From NCBI RefSeq assembly GCF_000003855.2, contig NW_003101678.1:3928946-3992945 (forward strand): DNA of 64,000 nucleotides. Reading direction: 5' to 3'. Position numbers and translations under genes: made by a program. The notes beneath the pieces are model-generated. The model saw only the letters and a list, made by a program, of their open reading frames with translations. It searched no databases and had not been told where the DNA came from. This stretch comes from Blastomyces gilchristii SLH14081. Lineage: Eukaryota; Ascomycota; Eurotiomycetes; Onygenales; Ajellomycetaceae. This document shows, piece after piece, positions 31,225-45,300 of this stretch. Within the stretch, counting starts at the first letter, position 1. Each line of letters opens with the position of its first letter.

Positions 31225-34200
31225 TTAATTATCTTTCGACGCCAGGAAAGCTGTCGCTGTAACAAAGGCAATAATAACCAACACCAGGAAAACTGCCCCG
31301 AACACCTGGCGTGCAAAGCGAATCTCTTTCTCATGAAACTGCTCCACTTCTCCTCCTGACCTCCATTTTATCAACCAGTTCGCCCCTTGCCCAACCAGGG
31401 CGATGTAGCCCAGCAATAACCATCCCGGGGGTAGCATAATCGAAGAAGCAATGATGAGCTCCCGACCAACGCGCCGCTGGAGGGCAAAATTGGTCTCTGA
31501 AGCTACCGTAGTAGTCGCGGCCCGTTGTCTAAATTTGGCTGATGTCTTAAAGAGGCGAGGCGGGGTGGAAAAAGCGTAGCGTCCGTTTTCTGAGCAGTAC
31601 CACTGGCCAACTTCGAGCTCTTCGTTGACATTGAACGGTCTGCTTGCGACGGTATGGGAACGGTGAGGTATTGCACTCCTCTCAGAGAGTGGACGCGACG
31701 AAAGGTCTCTTCTGCTCCGTCGGGTATTTGTAGTTACGATGGGGTCATCCAATTGTCGAATACGCTCTCGAATGAGGTCGTCGCGGGATGATGCCTTCAT
31801 GCGTATTTTGGTGGTTTCATTGCCGTTGTTCTGTACAGGCGGCCAGTGTAGTCTGGGGATTGCGGGACGCTGGCCTTGCTGGTGCCTAGCTTCAGATACC
31901 AGTGATGGACATTTGTGGGAGGTCCCAGTGTCATTGCCTTCAATGACCGCAATACCATCGCCAGAAAGCCTATTGCGAAAACGAGGGGGAGAGGGATTCG
32001 ACTGGGGATAAAGAATGAGCTGCTCAGTGGAGGAGTATGTAGGCGCGAGATGAACTCTCTCGGGCATCTGAAGGACGTCTCCTCTTTGCGTGCTGCCATC
32101 AGGGGAATAATTGCGAGGCACGGAGCGAATGCTTGTGGTTAGAGACAGGGAATTCTGACTATTGCAGTTATTAGTTGCTAGGTTCTCCGTTACGAACATG
32201 CTCATTCTAGGGTATTTGTGGGAAAAGGGCCTTTTGTGGCGACCATTAAAATTATTGAAAGGGGATGGGAGGATACTAGTAGTGTTGCTGGCTGTGTTGT
32301 GCTCTCTAGCTGAAAAGGGGCTGTGTTTGTTTCGTATGCGGGAATGGGACGAGGCGTCTCGATTGAGAACGGGCATGGATATGTCCTGGCAGGACGATAT
32401 GGTACACCAGTCTGACGAAACAGTGGCAGGTGGGCCAGAGGACTCAGTCATGGAATTCTGGCGGTATTGCGCGTCGCGGGACGTTGGTTCGTGTTGATGT
32501 AAATGTTGATAATGTGGCGGTTGGTGTTGTTGAAGAGGGTGCTGATGACACGAGAAATCAAAGAAATCAGACTTACAACTTGGGTTAACAGGACCAGGGC
32601 CAAATCGGGATGACTGATACAGGCTTTGTTTTCTTAATCGCGTCTTCCATTTGTCGAGGACCGGCGGCGGACTTTTGAAGGGATGAACGTGCGGTTTGTT
32701 CAGGGGTGTAGGGTGTTGATACTGTGAGGTGGAGGGAAGTGGTGCCGGGTACACTTCAGTTGAAGCCTTGAGCACTGGCACAGGCTTTGCCACAGAGTTC
32801 AAGCTATCAAAAGATTTACCTGGGTATTGATAATCTGGGAGCAGGATGCTAGTTCCAGTATTTGGGTTTTGATGGAGCTTATGCTTGTGAGAGAGGCCTC
32901 TTTGACCTGGATGGACCATCACTAGGTTGCCAGGACAGCTAGGGAAATGTTGATGTCCCCCAGGTAATGGCAACGATGTCCAAGGTTGTGCTTCTGCATT
33001 TGCAAGGCTTCCACAACTGGAAAAATTAGCTAAACTACTACCTGTGTCCACCCTTGAGAAATCACTTCTAAACTGATGGCTTCCTGTGACCGTTTGCCAA
33101 TCCTGTGCATCTACCCGCTCACTACACCAACCATCCTCCAGCCCAGTGTTACTTTCAAGGGCACTGCATGTTTTCAACTGATCAGCAAACTGTTCAGGTT
33201 CCTTAAAGGACGAGTTCGTAGAAACGGTTTGTGGCTTTAATCCATTTCCCTTTGGGCGAGATGAAAATGTAGACGGTAGTTTAAGACGGGATCTTAGCGT
33301 TGAGAACGTTCCCAACCGACTCAACTGAGGACTTGACACTGTCTGACTGCTCCCTGGGCCCATATCTTCGTAATCGTCAACGAGAAAATCATGATCTGCA
33401 ATCCCAGATACGGAACTAGATTGAAGTGTACCAGGATCCCCTCCCACAGTTAGAATTGGTTCGGAAACGTCTATTGAAGAATTTTGGGAATAAAAATTAT
33501 GCGGCCCGTCCGGGATAGTGTTTATTGGGTGGGAATCTAGGGGACGACGGTTCTGGTAACTAGTAGCATAGGATATAGGAAATACTGGCTCGTCTGCGCC
33601 TGTCTGGCGGGATTCCGGGGGATGGATGGGCTTCGAAAAATTAGGGCTTAATGTTGAACTCCATTGATATCGAGATCGAACGTTCTTATAGGGAACCTCA
33701 GCGGACAGACATGAGTCAATCAGATACGCGCCATCCGTCCGGGCACTATGCGCTAGGGTCTGGGTATATAACTCTGGAGGAGGTTCATCGATCGACGAGT
33801 ACACAGAAGACTGTGGTCGCGCATTTTGGACTTTTAAGAGGCTTTTAGCTGGAGATGGTTTGGGGCGTGGCGTAGCGGAGACAAGATTTTGTTCAATAAG
33901 GGTTTCGACGTCTGCCGATAGGCGTTCCAATGGGCTTGACACACTGCGACGATAGTTTGAAGCTGTTTTCGTGCTCGGTTTGCCACCTCTACTTTTCCTA
34001 CCATCTTCGCACGTATTTCGTTTTTCAACCCGAAAACGGGTCGTATGGGGAATCAATTGACGGGATACGAAGCTGGAGATTAGGGTGGACGCGCCGCCAG
34101 TGCGAAGTTTCTTCCACTGGAAGGCTTGTTTCGGATCAGGGGGGCGAGGTTTTGTGAGCGTGGAGGGATGCCTCTTGATGACTTCGCCACGCGGTTGCCT

Positions 34201-35803
34201 GTCGGTTTGCAAGGTTTTACTCGTAAAATAACTTGATAGCTGACCAAGCGAAGCGCCGCTCAGGATCAAATTTGCGAATGTAGTTTTTGGATTCTCGGTG
34301 GCATCTTGTGCAGGCAGCGATGGCGCCTTGAGCTGCAGGGGAGATTGAACCTCCACAGCTTTTCTACCTATGTCAGAGCAGATTCGAATATGTTAGAAAG
34401 GGCAAAGCGCTGAGGTGAAATCCTCACCGGAATAGGACGCGAAGGGATCAGGAGAATTTGGCGGGAGAGTGACATGGGCCTCCTCAGTACCCGTGTCCAA
34501 GGACAGCTCCATATCCAGATCACCTGTGGAGTGATCAATGTATGGAAACAGTGGAAATAGATTGCTTCTCTGGTTTACTATGCGCGAAGTAATAGATGAA
34601 TGTGCTGTTAGAAGATCTTCGAACAAAGCCCGTGGAGGCGTGGGTCGACGCTCCTCGCTCCCCGATCTTGATCGATTTCCGTATTTCAAGGGCGTTTGTT
34701 GTCCCTGAGAAGCCTCACTGACTGAAGGGCTTTGGTCGAGAAACTGAGAAGACATCGGGTCGAAAGAGGGGGCTGGGATACTTCGCTTTAACAAATGAAA
34801 GGACTTGGGAGTTATATGTTCAGGCGAGAAAGATACAGGTAAGCCAGGTGATTTTGGCGGGTTGAGTATCTCAAATGAAACGCCCCTATGACGAAGCCTT
34901 GTCCTTGAGTGATTTGGGTAGAAGGACAGAGCAGAATCTGAAGAGCTTCTGTGGTGAGAAATGAATCTGGCGGGAATCTGCTTGAGGCTATATTTGAACA
35001 CATTCTGGCGCGTTTCATTAGTCCCCGCGTCCAATTTCTGCGTAAAAAGCGCAACATGAAATGAAAAAACAATAAGATTACTGGGGACAAAAAGTACCAC
35101 AAAGGTGACTGATGCATTAAAGTCTCATAAAATAAACACTCACCAACTTCTTCATTCCAGGGCTTGCGCTCGTAACGCTAGTTGCAGGAGTGTAAGGTGG
35201 AGGTGGAGGAAAGGACTGCAGCAGAGTCTCCAGTTGTTGAGATGGAGTTTTAGGGGCAGCAGTGAATGCAGTGGTGGTGCGTGGCAAGGAGACAGCGTCT
35301 GCTAAAGGGTGGCTGGGACTATTTTCATGAACCCTCGCCTCTTCATGATCAATCGCCGCCTCTGCTAATGGCTGCCAGGACTGCAACGCCTCTACTGAGA
35401 CTCCGTTAGAAATTTGAGATGCTGATATCGGGGTTGCAGGCGGCGATGGCGGCGCTCGAGGAGGTCGAAAAACGGTGAGGTTCAAGGTTTTAGGCTTCCT
35501 TCTCAATGTTCTTCGCGGGCCGGGGGCAGATTGCTCATCCAGTTGCGGGCGCGAGAGAGTCTTACGATACTCATGTAGGGAGAGCCTACCGGAAACCTGT
35601 CCGCTAGAAATGGTGCGCAGAGAAACAAGGACAGTCGGTGCAGGACTGACCGGAGGAGATGCAGGTCGTGAAATGGGAGCGGAACAGGTACGACGAATGG
35701 GAACGGGCGAGAAAAGAGGGAGCGGGACAGGAACGTCTGAGTATGAATGATATTCGTCAACACTCACACAACTAGAGGTGAGATCTACACTTCCAAGGCC
35801 CAT
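31225..35803 (-). CDS. Large Ser-rich protein with two C-terminal membrane segments, 1470 aa
   Basis: Three exons join in frame: 35803-35144, 35037-34428 and 34367-31225 (introns of 106 and 60 nt; donors GTGAGT and GTGAGG). I do not recognise a family. About 1300 residues are Ser/Pro/Gln/His-rich and probably disordered, with basic patches and proline runs (SFPPPPPYTPATS). A more ordered block near the end (VGQWYCSENGRYAFSTPPRL) leads to two hydrophobic segments: LPPGWLLLGYIALVGQGANW, then a Glu/Lys-rich loop, then VFGAVFLVLVIIAFVTATAF. This is a hairpin-like membrane anchor with a short polar tail ending SKDN. An intracellular membrane protein exposing a long disordered N-terminus fits, but function is unknown. 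His-rich clusters around 32500 (HQHPLQQHQPPHYQHLHQH) are notable. Confidence 0.8.
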
Positions 35804-38800
35804 ATTCCCGTACAGTTAACCGCAACACCTAAACGCCGGATGAGGGTACGCGATCCTAAAGCACAAATTGGATCCTTCTTGCTAACGTGGTTATATAAAA
35901 GTGCAGCAATATGGCAAGCTCTAATGAGAAGTTATGCCTGAGGAGCCTCGTCGAGATATCCAAACCAGGCTGGACCATCCAGTCACCAATTCAAATTGGA
36001 AAGGTAAAATCCCAAATCCGGCCCGTTGACTCCTAGATTAAATGTCATCATCAACAAAACTCGCAATTGGTATCATAATCATTCATGGCCCAGTGAGCTC
36101 GATGCGAGTGGTTGCGGGGTTGTGGACAGTGAGGTGTCTTACCAGTGGTGCGTTGTCACTGAGCTATCAGAAACCAGTCTTGAATCTTCTACTTTCCTGT
36201 GTCGGCCTCTAATACGAACCTTTTAGGTATGACAGTGCGATGCACGATGTCTGATATTACATTAGAATACCAGTCAGAAAAACTGAACAAGGGCAAGTAT
36301 TTACCTCCTTACCTCCGGAAGGGAAGGGAAAAGCCTTTAAGACGTTGACACAGGTTGTAAACGACGGTGAGGCATAGCAAGAGCCAGCTGTTGCTATACT
36401 CAAATTCTGTTCAATTCCACCAGGGAAAATGCGATAATAAATAATATATATCGACGAGACAACATGAGCTTCATCCCTTCAAAATGAAGAAGGACAAAAT
36501 GAAGGCGTCGTCAACTTTCATATGAAAGGAAACAAAATTGAAGCAAACAGAAATATTGAAGAATCAAAAAAAAAAAAAAAAAAAAGCTCTTCCAAGTGAT
36601 AGCCAATACGGTAGCAGGGAGCAAGGAGCTGTGTTTACGGACTGCCGTCATCCTGTCCACACACCTCTCCGCATTGCCTGACCACTTGCTCAAAAAATCA
36701 CATTACCTTTTAGTGGTGGGGTGGTGCGACGCAGCCCAACGTGCAGGCCATGGACTTGCCGGGTACACATCCGCGATGTAAACGGGCTCGAATAATGAAT
36801 CGGTGAAAGGATGGATTCCTTTCGCCTCAGACAACACTCCGGATGGGGGTTGAATCAGTCCTGACGAAAAAGGTGTGGCACGCCGCTAGCCAATGAGGAG
36901 TGTGAACGCGACATTTCTGACGCTGGCCTGCCCAGCCCCCAGCAATCGCCCTTCCGCCAGTCGCTGTTCAGAACTTGGATGTTGTTCACGAAACGGACCT
37001 CCATAAAGTGCCGGCTGGCGATTGACAGCCTGGTACTGGATGTCCAGCAAGGCCAGACGTGGCGTTCCTCTCTGATATCATCGTGGGATATTCAGACCCA
37101 ATAGAGCCCTCCTCTGCAAGGAACCCGTAGAAGCGGCCGATGCTTCTTGGACTGTGAGATGGCGTGTGAGTGTGGGAGAGCCATGTCTGGTACCAGTGGA
37201 GTGTGGAACGCAGCCAGTTGGCCGTCACTAAAATTGCTTGTGGAATATTTAGCTCACGCGGCTCTTTTTGCTCGCCCGTTGAAGTGTGATTGATGCCTTG
37301 CAAGCAAGCCGGATGGCACCATTTCGTGCATGGGATCAATGATTTCCCTACTCAACAGTTATTTTTGGGAAGATACGACGGACATCCTGAAATTCCCTAT
37401 AACTACTAAATATAGCTGGGATTTTCGGTGATTTTCTCTCTCGTTCGGGATGACTCTCTCCTTTACGCCTGTTGCGAAAGCCCTAATTTGATCACATGAC
37501 CTTCTCATCGACACAAGTGCAAAAATTGTATATCACTCTCATATTCACAAAATAATATGAAATTTTATTCTATGAGGTCAAAAGGAAGGAAGAAGGAAAA
37601 TCTTCATCCCTGGGAACCAATGGGCATGTTGCTGGACCCTGTGGTAGTTTGAACCAACCACGCTCGGGACCAAGTCGGGGCTTTTCTGCAGGACGCCGTA
37701 CAATGCCTACGTATTGTCCTAGATGAAAGAGAAGGGGGGTTACGTTCATGCATCTCCCGTTATCTTTCACATGTCATCCCTCTCATGGGTATTTCATGGA
37801 ATTAAGGCCAATGGTGTGATAGACTCGTAAAGGCTGGATCAACGGCTTGAAGGAAACAATTATTTTCTTCCGTGTCTGTTTGGCAACTTCGCCACGGATA
37901 TTATCCTGTTCGTGGGAGTTAATTGCATATCCCGCTTCATGGGAAACTATGTGGTAGTAACTTACTGACCTGCAAAGTCGAAGATGATGTAGGTGTGGAC
38001 CTCCAGAATTTATTCTTAACAAACGCTTTGCATCAACGCGTGAGAAATTGCTGCAAACTTTTGCTTGTGACAGTATTGAAGACATTTCGAAATGTACAAG
38101 ATACAATTTCGGGAATGGCTACTTTTAGGTGATAGAGCATGGCGATTCCGGCATGTATGTCACAGACACCTGTGTGGAGAGTTCGTGATACCAGCACATG
38201 TTTTCCAATGGTACTGACACATGCAACACAGAGTTTTGAAACAAAGTGAACAAAGTTCTTATCAAATCTACGATCTCCATTGCTGGCTGCTTTCTAGTTG
38301 AGTTGATTTTCGAATGTGTCGAGACATTCTAACAGCAAATGCGTTGGGTGTGGTTCGACATGTGGCTTGGTGCTGCATGAGGCGGTGCACATTGTCCTCT
38401 GCACGAAAAAACATCCCATGACAAGGCGCTTAGACCAATAATATCAACTTTCAGTGGCTAGTAGTGTGTCAGCTCGGTTTCGCTCCAGTTAGGCCTACTG
38501 AGCTGAGGGCTTGCCTGACTGCCGAGAGCTAAGTAGTTTGATAGATATAGCATATGGGGACATATATTCAGGGTACAGATTGGAAAAGTTAAGGTATCAG
38601 CTGTAAGTAGATTCCTAATGGAGAAAAACAAGGGGAAATTTAAAGCCCAGTCTGCCCGAGCTGATAGTTTTCAGCAATAGGGGTTGAAAAAAGATCAAAG
38701 ATTTTGTAACTGGTCACATCTATGCTTCTTTCTGCTCAAGGGGTGATAGAGCTGGGAATTCTGTGATTCCGAGGACGAGAACCTAACCAATAAGTAGACT

Positions 38801-39383
38801 GAGGACCGAATTTTCCAGAAATGACATCCAGAAGCTTATCTAGTAGATATATGCTAACAATGATCAATCTCATAACAGAGCAAAATAAAGAAAGAAAACA
38901 ACGCCACGATATGAGAGGACAGTATCACATAGAACAACATGATGTATGTATAGAATTGCCATCGTAATGGTAAACTAAATGTCGCTCAATGAAGGGCAAA
39001 ACAATCCTTATGTCATAAAACGGGTATCGTTCCAACATAAAAGAAGGAAAAATAAAAAATAGCAACTCCAAAATTGTCAAAATTACCCCCAGAAAAATAA
39101 AATGAGAAATAAAAGATATAAAACTCCATTCTCATAAAATCCGATCTGCGTGGTCATGAATGTAAAACTTGGTCCTTCAAATTGCTCTAGAAATGTCCGC
39201 GATAGAGGGTAAATAAGCAAAATCTTAAGGGAAGCAATGATAATTCGTGAGCAATAATCAGACTTCGTGGCTGGGTTGTGAACTGGATGAATATGGTGGA
39301 GGGGAGGAGGCAAGATACGTTGCGAAACAGAGAGCCATGCAAAAAGAAATACCCCCTGGAGTACAGCTATCCCGGTACAGCAC
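35804..39383. other. 3.6-kb intergenic region
   Basis: Between the start of the 1470-aa gene and the stop of ATG2. Frames up to 117 codons occur (36986-37339 minus, 37783-38106 minus) but none has a domain, splice context or codon bias I trust. The start of the region is the promoter of the 1470-aa gene and the last few hundred bases are the ATG2 3' UTR. A non-coding RNA here could not be recognised by eye. Confidence 0.4.
36566..36585. repeat. A20 homopolymer
   Basis: Twenty consecutive A residues in intergenic DNA, with no retroposon body recognisable upstream. Confidence 0.85.
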
Positions 39384-42300
39384 TCAGTGCCGTTTGTATT
39401 TCTAGATAAAACAAGTCAGTAAAATGGGAACCAAGTAAGTTGAAAGAAGGGGAGGTCGTGGAGGAAGCTTACATCGTCAACTCGTCTTCTGTTGGTAGGA
39501 TCCAGTGAATTTCCCGCGCCCAATAATGTTTGTCCAAGAGCCTTTGATGCACCAATAGCAGGCCTCAAAATCACGGTAGGGGCTCGTTTTAACAGTGCCT
39601 TAGCAGCGCCTTGAGCGCTTCCACTATCCATCACTTCGCCGGGAACAGCAACCATTGCATCACGTGCCATGAGAAGATCACGCTCAAGGCTCGCGTACGC
39701 ACCTCGCAAACCCTGCACGACGCCGACTGGCTGGTCTGCGTAAGGGGAGAATTGCTTTTGTTGCTCCTCGTCCGCCGAATCATCATCTGTTGTTGCGAAA
39801 GCTCGTTGCGGCGCAAGGCCACCTGGCGTAGTGAGGAAATCTTCGGTCCCTTGAAGGACGGTCTGGGTACCGATGGCAAGCTTAGCACCTAACTTCACAA
39901 GTTCGTTGGTGGTTGTTTTGGCGAATGCTAGGGCACCTTTCTGGATGCTGCGCACAACACGGCCATCTTTCTTGTACTCCCGCATTGGAATGACGACTAG
40001 GTCCTTGAATCCACTACCTACGCCGACAAGAGACTTTATGGGCGCTAAACCTGCAAGAACTCCTGGAAGCTGGTTGGCTTTGATGTCCGGCATCCAAATA
40101 TCGTTAAGGGTTACTCCTAATTTCTCGAATCCTGAAACACCGTAGATAATTACGTGGCGGAGGACCATGTCGGCTTCTTCGAGAACGAAGAAGTTCATAA
40201 ATTCCGTAGTACGTCCGGATCGTAGGCTCCCGTAATCTACCCTCTTTGGTTTGAAATCCAATCTGACACGAACGGCATTCACTTCGACCCTCTGCAAGAA
40301 AGGTTGGTCGGTTGGCGAAGTGTCAACGGGCGCTGAATCATCTTTGAATTCGAAGAACCGAGTCATGAAATCAAGAGCATCTTGATCAACATGAAGGCGA
40401 AGGGGGAGAATAGTTGCCTGAAAAGTGGTGAATTAGCATAATGCTTTGATCGACGACGAGAACACAATCCCGTCAAAAATATTTTGTGGCAGAATAAATA
40501 CCTTAAGAACAATTTCCGACGCGGCAAGCTCTGCCACTGGCTTGACATTTAGTATTTCTAGGTGAACCATGCCGGTGCCGCTCTCCTTTTCGCCTGCATC
40601 ATACATGTAGGTTGCAAACTTTCTCCAGTTAGATGATGGGACATGGTCGAAAATTTCCAAATCATTGACTCTAATATCCAATGAGCTTTGGGTCTCTCCA
40701 GATCCGGGAGGAAACACCACTAAATCCGCAGATATACCCTTCAGTTCAAATGTCATCTTCTGGCGTTTGCTACGACTCAATCGGAGTTTCTTGTTCTTTT
40801 TCGACGGAGGTTTGATTGTGGTTGCTGTCCCGTCAGTCATGGTCGTAGTTGTTGTAAAGCTACCTGTCTCGCTGGCAAAATCATCGATATGAGCGTTAAT
40901 GTCTTCTCGCAGTTGTTGGGGGTTTCGATTCGACGGGATTCCGATGTAGATGGAGTTAAACAGGAAATCCCCAATCACATCCTCTTCACTATCTATTTGG
41001 GGAGATGCACGTCCACCACTGCGGGCGAATTTTTCACTCGCCTTTGCCTCAACATCCTTGACAGCTTTAGAAATAGTATCTCTCGTCTGTTGCCAGTCAA
41101 AGCCATCAAAAAGATTCCATATGAAATGGACGTCGCGAACCCTTACTCTAAGCGGGCTACCGCGGAGTTTGGCATCATTGGTAAGCGCGTAGGTATTGTA
41201 TGTGGAGTCCCACCTATGCGCTGTGCCTCCAACTGCAGATTTCCGCGCGAAATGATTATCCTGGAAATCCAAACTGGAAACGCTGGATGTGACGTGAGCT
41301 TCAGAATGGAAGCTTTCAAGGAGCCTTCTCGACCCATGAGCTAGTCCAGGAGGAGCATCATCCGCATTGCCAGCACCTGATATGTGCATCCCAACATCAT
41401 GCTTGCCTGTTCCCGATATCATAGGATAAAAGTCACTGACATACTCCAGCTCCTCGGCCAACCCACTCTCATTTTCGTCTTCGTCAACGGTGGGAAGGTT
41501 GGAGAGATTGTCACCCGCCGATATGGGGTCCGTGTCGAATGCGTTCCCCGTAAAGGAGCTTAGCATGTCATCGATTGGCATGACTTCGGTGCGATATTTG
41601 AGCGCTTTGTTTGGAGGTGAAGGAGGCGCCAGCTCATTTAAAATGGTAATCAACGTTTGAGTTGAATCGGCGCACGTTTCCAAGATAAGTAAGTCATCCC
41701 TCACCTCAATATCGACGGATTTCTCACGGTTGTCGTCAAGCTGCATGACCTTTATGACAATGGCAGCCGACGAAATATAACAGACAGGAACATATCCCAT
41801 GCCATGTAGAAGTTGAACCTGGTTGCTTTGAATATCGCTGAATGTTCGTTGATGTGACTTCACATGCGTACCGACATTCCGGGCGTCGTTGATGATCATC
41901 AGAGAGGCCTTTTGGATTTCCAAAGACGCATCAAGGGTATCATCTTTATCTAGTGAACCTAAAAATTTTGCGGAAGTGAAAACCATAACTCCCCTGGCCG
42001 GGGATTTTCGAGGGTTCAGTCCAACTAAGCAGTCTCTCAAAATCACCGATAACTTTGATGGAACCGGTGATGAGGGTCTGGAGCTTCCGGAGCTCATTGA
42101 GGATTGTGTCAGCCGATGACTTGTCGCCACTTGGGACTTTAGCTCAGCCAAATTGACAACGGAATTTGCAAGATTAGCAGCAAAATCTTCAGCACTCATG
42201 TCGTTGTCAAGTCCGAGAAAAGCAACGATTGAAGGAACATTATATTCAAAACGGACGTTGTGGAGCTTTATCTTGACGGTTGGATCCATTTCATCTGCAA

Positions 42301-45300
42301 TAAACCTCGCCATTATCATGGGCAGGGCTGTAATGTTAATTTCGTCTTGGGAGTTTACAGCTTCCCCAACGAGTTCCTCCTCATCATTCCGTGTGATCGC
42401 GAGTGAAGACACACGAGCCGCCATCAGCGATGGAATACCAACATGTGCGGCTTCCATTCCGGCAGAAGTAATTTCGATATCACCTATCCCTCCACCTAAT
42501 GCAACTCCACAAGAGCATTCTCGGACAAGGATTAAGGTAAGTATTCCTGGCCTATCATCCTGCGGAAGATATTTCGTGACTGTAGAGAGTCTAGCCAGCT
42601 CATTTCCGAGGCTTGATAAAGGTTTGAGCATCTCCGGATGCGGAAAATCTGCCTTGAGGTTTCCAACAGTTAATCGAAGCACGGCTCCTTGTTTCCTCTG
42701 TCTGAACAAAGTGTCAAGCATTATGTCATCGTCTTCATCGTACTTGTCTTTGGAAGGAGTCAGAAGTAGGAGGAGTCGATCCAGGTCCTCCTCCGTTGGC
42801 GCAAACATAAACTGGGCGCGAATATTCAACAAATTGGTAATAGCGCTAGTTTCAGGATTATAATCGCCATTCAGGATAGGCCCAGTCAATTTTCCTTTGT
42901 CGATTTGAACTGTTATTCCTGCTGACCGACTCACAATCTTGATGGCGGTTGTTTTAAGTTTCACGCTGCACTGCTCTCCTTGTAAAGTCATGACAAAGCC
43001 TTTCATTCGAGTATTGATTTTCCAGGAGGTAGGATTAGCTCCGGGGCTCCCCACCGGTAAATATGGGGCCTTGGAAGGAGTTACTTCAAAATGTACACCA
43101 CGAGGCCGTTGGCTCGGATCAGCTTTGCCTCCTTTTATGGTGGAGGTTGAGGCAATTGAATTGCCTACCTCCAAAATAGTGCTTAAGCCGCCAAACCAAC
43201 TCAAAGTTTCGTCAAGCCGTTCAAGATTGAATGCAAGATGGACAGGAAGGGTTAATAAGTCCACTCTGGTGTCCTGCTTCGTTGAAACCACCGATAATGA
43301 AATGTCTCCTTGCTTCGAATGGAAATCATCTCGGATGGAATCGCGCATTTTTAGTCCTTCGTCAAATGATATAATATCTTCCGACGCGTGGCCAAAGGTG
43401 AACTTTGTGACATTAAAGGTAAATTCCGAGCTGTCACCTCGAACTAACGACTTGAAGTTTATCCCTGATAATGCTACGCGTAGGATGATCTCCTTAGCAG
43501 AAGAATTATCCTGGTGGTTTGTAACGTCAAGAGCAAAATGATGGAGAGGAAGATGTTCCAAGAATCTGACAGAGCAGCTTGTGAGCGTGAGATCTAATGG
43601 CAAGGCTGTCGTGTTACTACTCTCACTTCGGGATTCCTCTCTACCGCCGTTGAGATTCCAAGTAGAAACGAGCCTTCTACCCATCTTGGCCAAAAGACAT
43701 CCACAAGCGATGTCAAACTCAATAGTAATACTAGAAACACGAGCTAAAATCGTCCCATCGTGCAGTCCCGAGGCACGAGTATCTACTTTTTCTGGGGAGG
43801 TCACGTCGGGGGGAGGTGCTTGGGAAGAAGTCGATGCTCTCCAGGGCTGCCGAGAAAGCCGATTTTTAGAAGAACTAGGCCCATCACCAGCGACCGAATC
43901 TGCACAGCTGGTCGTTGACGTCTCCATGTGGTCAAATTCTTTTCTTTGGTGGCTTTCTATCGATGCATCCGGAGCTTTCGTACTTTGTTTGTCAAGGGAC
44001 GGTAACCATAGGGAGAGTTCATCAATTTCAAGGACCCTTTTGGCAACCTTAGGTGTATAATCTGGTAAATCTTGAAACTGCATTTCGGGTACTGTAGCGC
44101 CCGGTTGATTTGTGATTGGCAGTAGGGGACTTCCTAAATCATCTGAAGTATCTCGACCATCATGCTCCACTTCAACAACTGGCTTGGCTTTCGGCGTCCC
44201 TTCTGAAGCCGTTGAAAGGGGATCAATACCCATCGACGAAGTCGGGGCGAGAGAAGGAGCGGCTCTCGTGGTACTCTCATATTTTGGTGATTCCCACCCT
44301 CCAGGCATATCAGGCAGAGATCCAGAACCAGCCGATATCGAGCTCATCACACTCATATACATACTTGTTGCTTCTTCATGCGTAAATATTCTAGATTTCG
44401 ACAAGTCTTCGACGACGGGATCAGGTTCTGAATGCTTCTGTTGCGGGTTACTAGGCTCGGATCCGCTTGGTTCCTGTATATGGGGCGCGCTATCCAAAAC
44501 AGAAGTCTCAAGCTCGTCCCGATCGGGATCTGAAGATTCATTCTGGCGTTCAACTGAGGCTGTTTCTAAATGCTGAGATGGAGAGCTTATAGAAACAGTG
44601 GAATTTTCCATTGAATGGAACATATGATCGTCGGGTAAGGAGGTTGAGCTCTGTGGCCGAGGGGTATCCCCAGAGGGTTCGTCCACAGAGTCGGTCGAAT
44701 GAGCAATTGACAGAGTAGAGTTTTCAAGTTCATCAGCAAGGTGGGATCGTATAGCTTCATCGAGATAGCCAGAATTATCCAGTGGATTTTCATTATACTT
44801 GCTCTCGGGCGCCGGACGAGTATGGTCAAAATAATTTCCATTTCCGTATTCACATTCTGACCCAGCATCCGAGAACTTGCCATCGTCCGTATAAATTGAA
44901 TCCTGAAGATGGGGAATGGGATCGGTATCTTCCAATATGGAAGGCTGGTCTAGGATAGTTCCACGCGACATGGCAAGACACGAATCAGAGGAAGAGGAGG
45001 GGGGCGCTGGGGAGGAGACCCTCAGTGGTGTGTGGCTAAGATCCGAATGGACGAAATGGGTAGAATGAGTGGAATGAGTGGTAGAAGGAGATTCAAGAGA
45101 AGGAGGGGTGAAATGAGAATAGCTCGAGAACACTCCCGCATCCGCAAGGATCATCAAGTTAATCTGTGAGAGGCATATAAAACGTTTACCAGCCTTCAAC
45201 TCTGGTCCCTCCTCCAGGGATGAGGCCACGCTGTCTATGGATATATTCTGGACTGTAAACACAGCCGTAATAGGATCTACCGTTAGATCTTGCGAACTAT

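Noticed and set aside
36986..37339. 117-codon minus-strand frame in the ATG2 upstream gap
   Set aside because: No recognisable motif, no neighbouring exon and atypical Pro/His/Ser content; not enough support for a gene.
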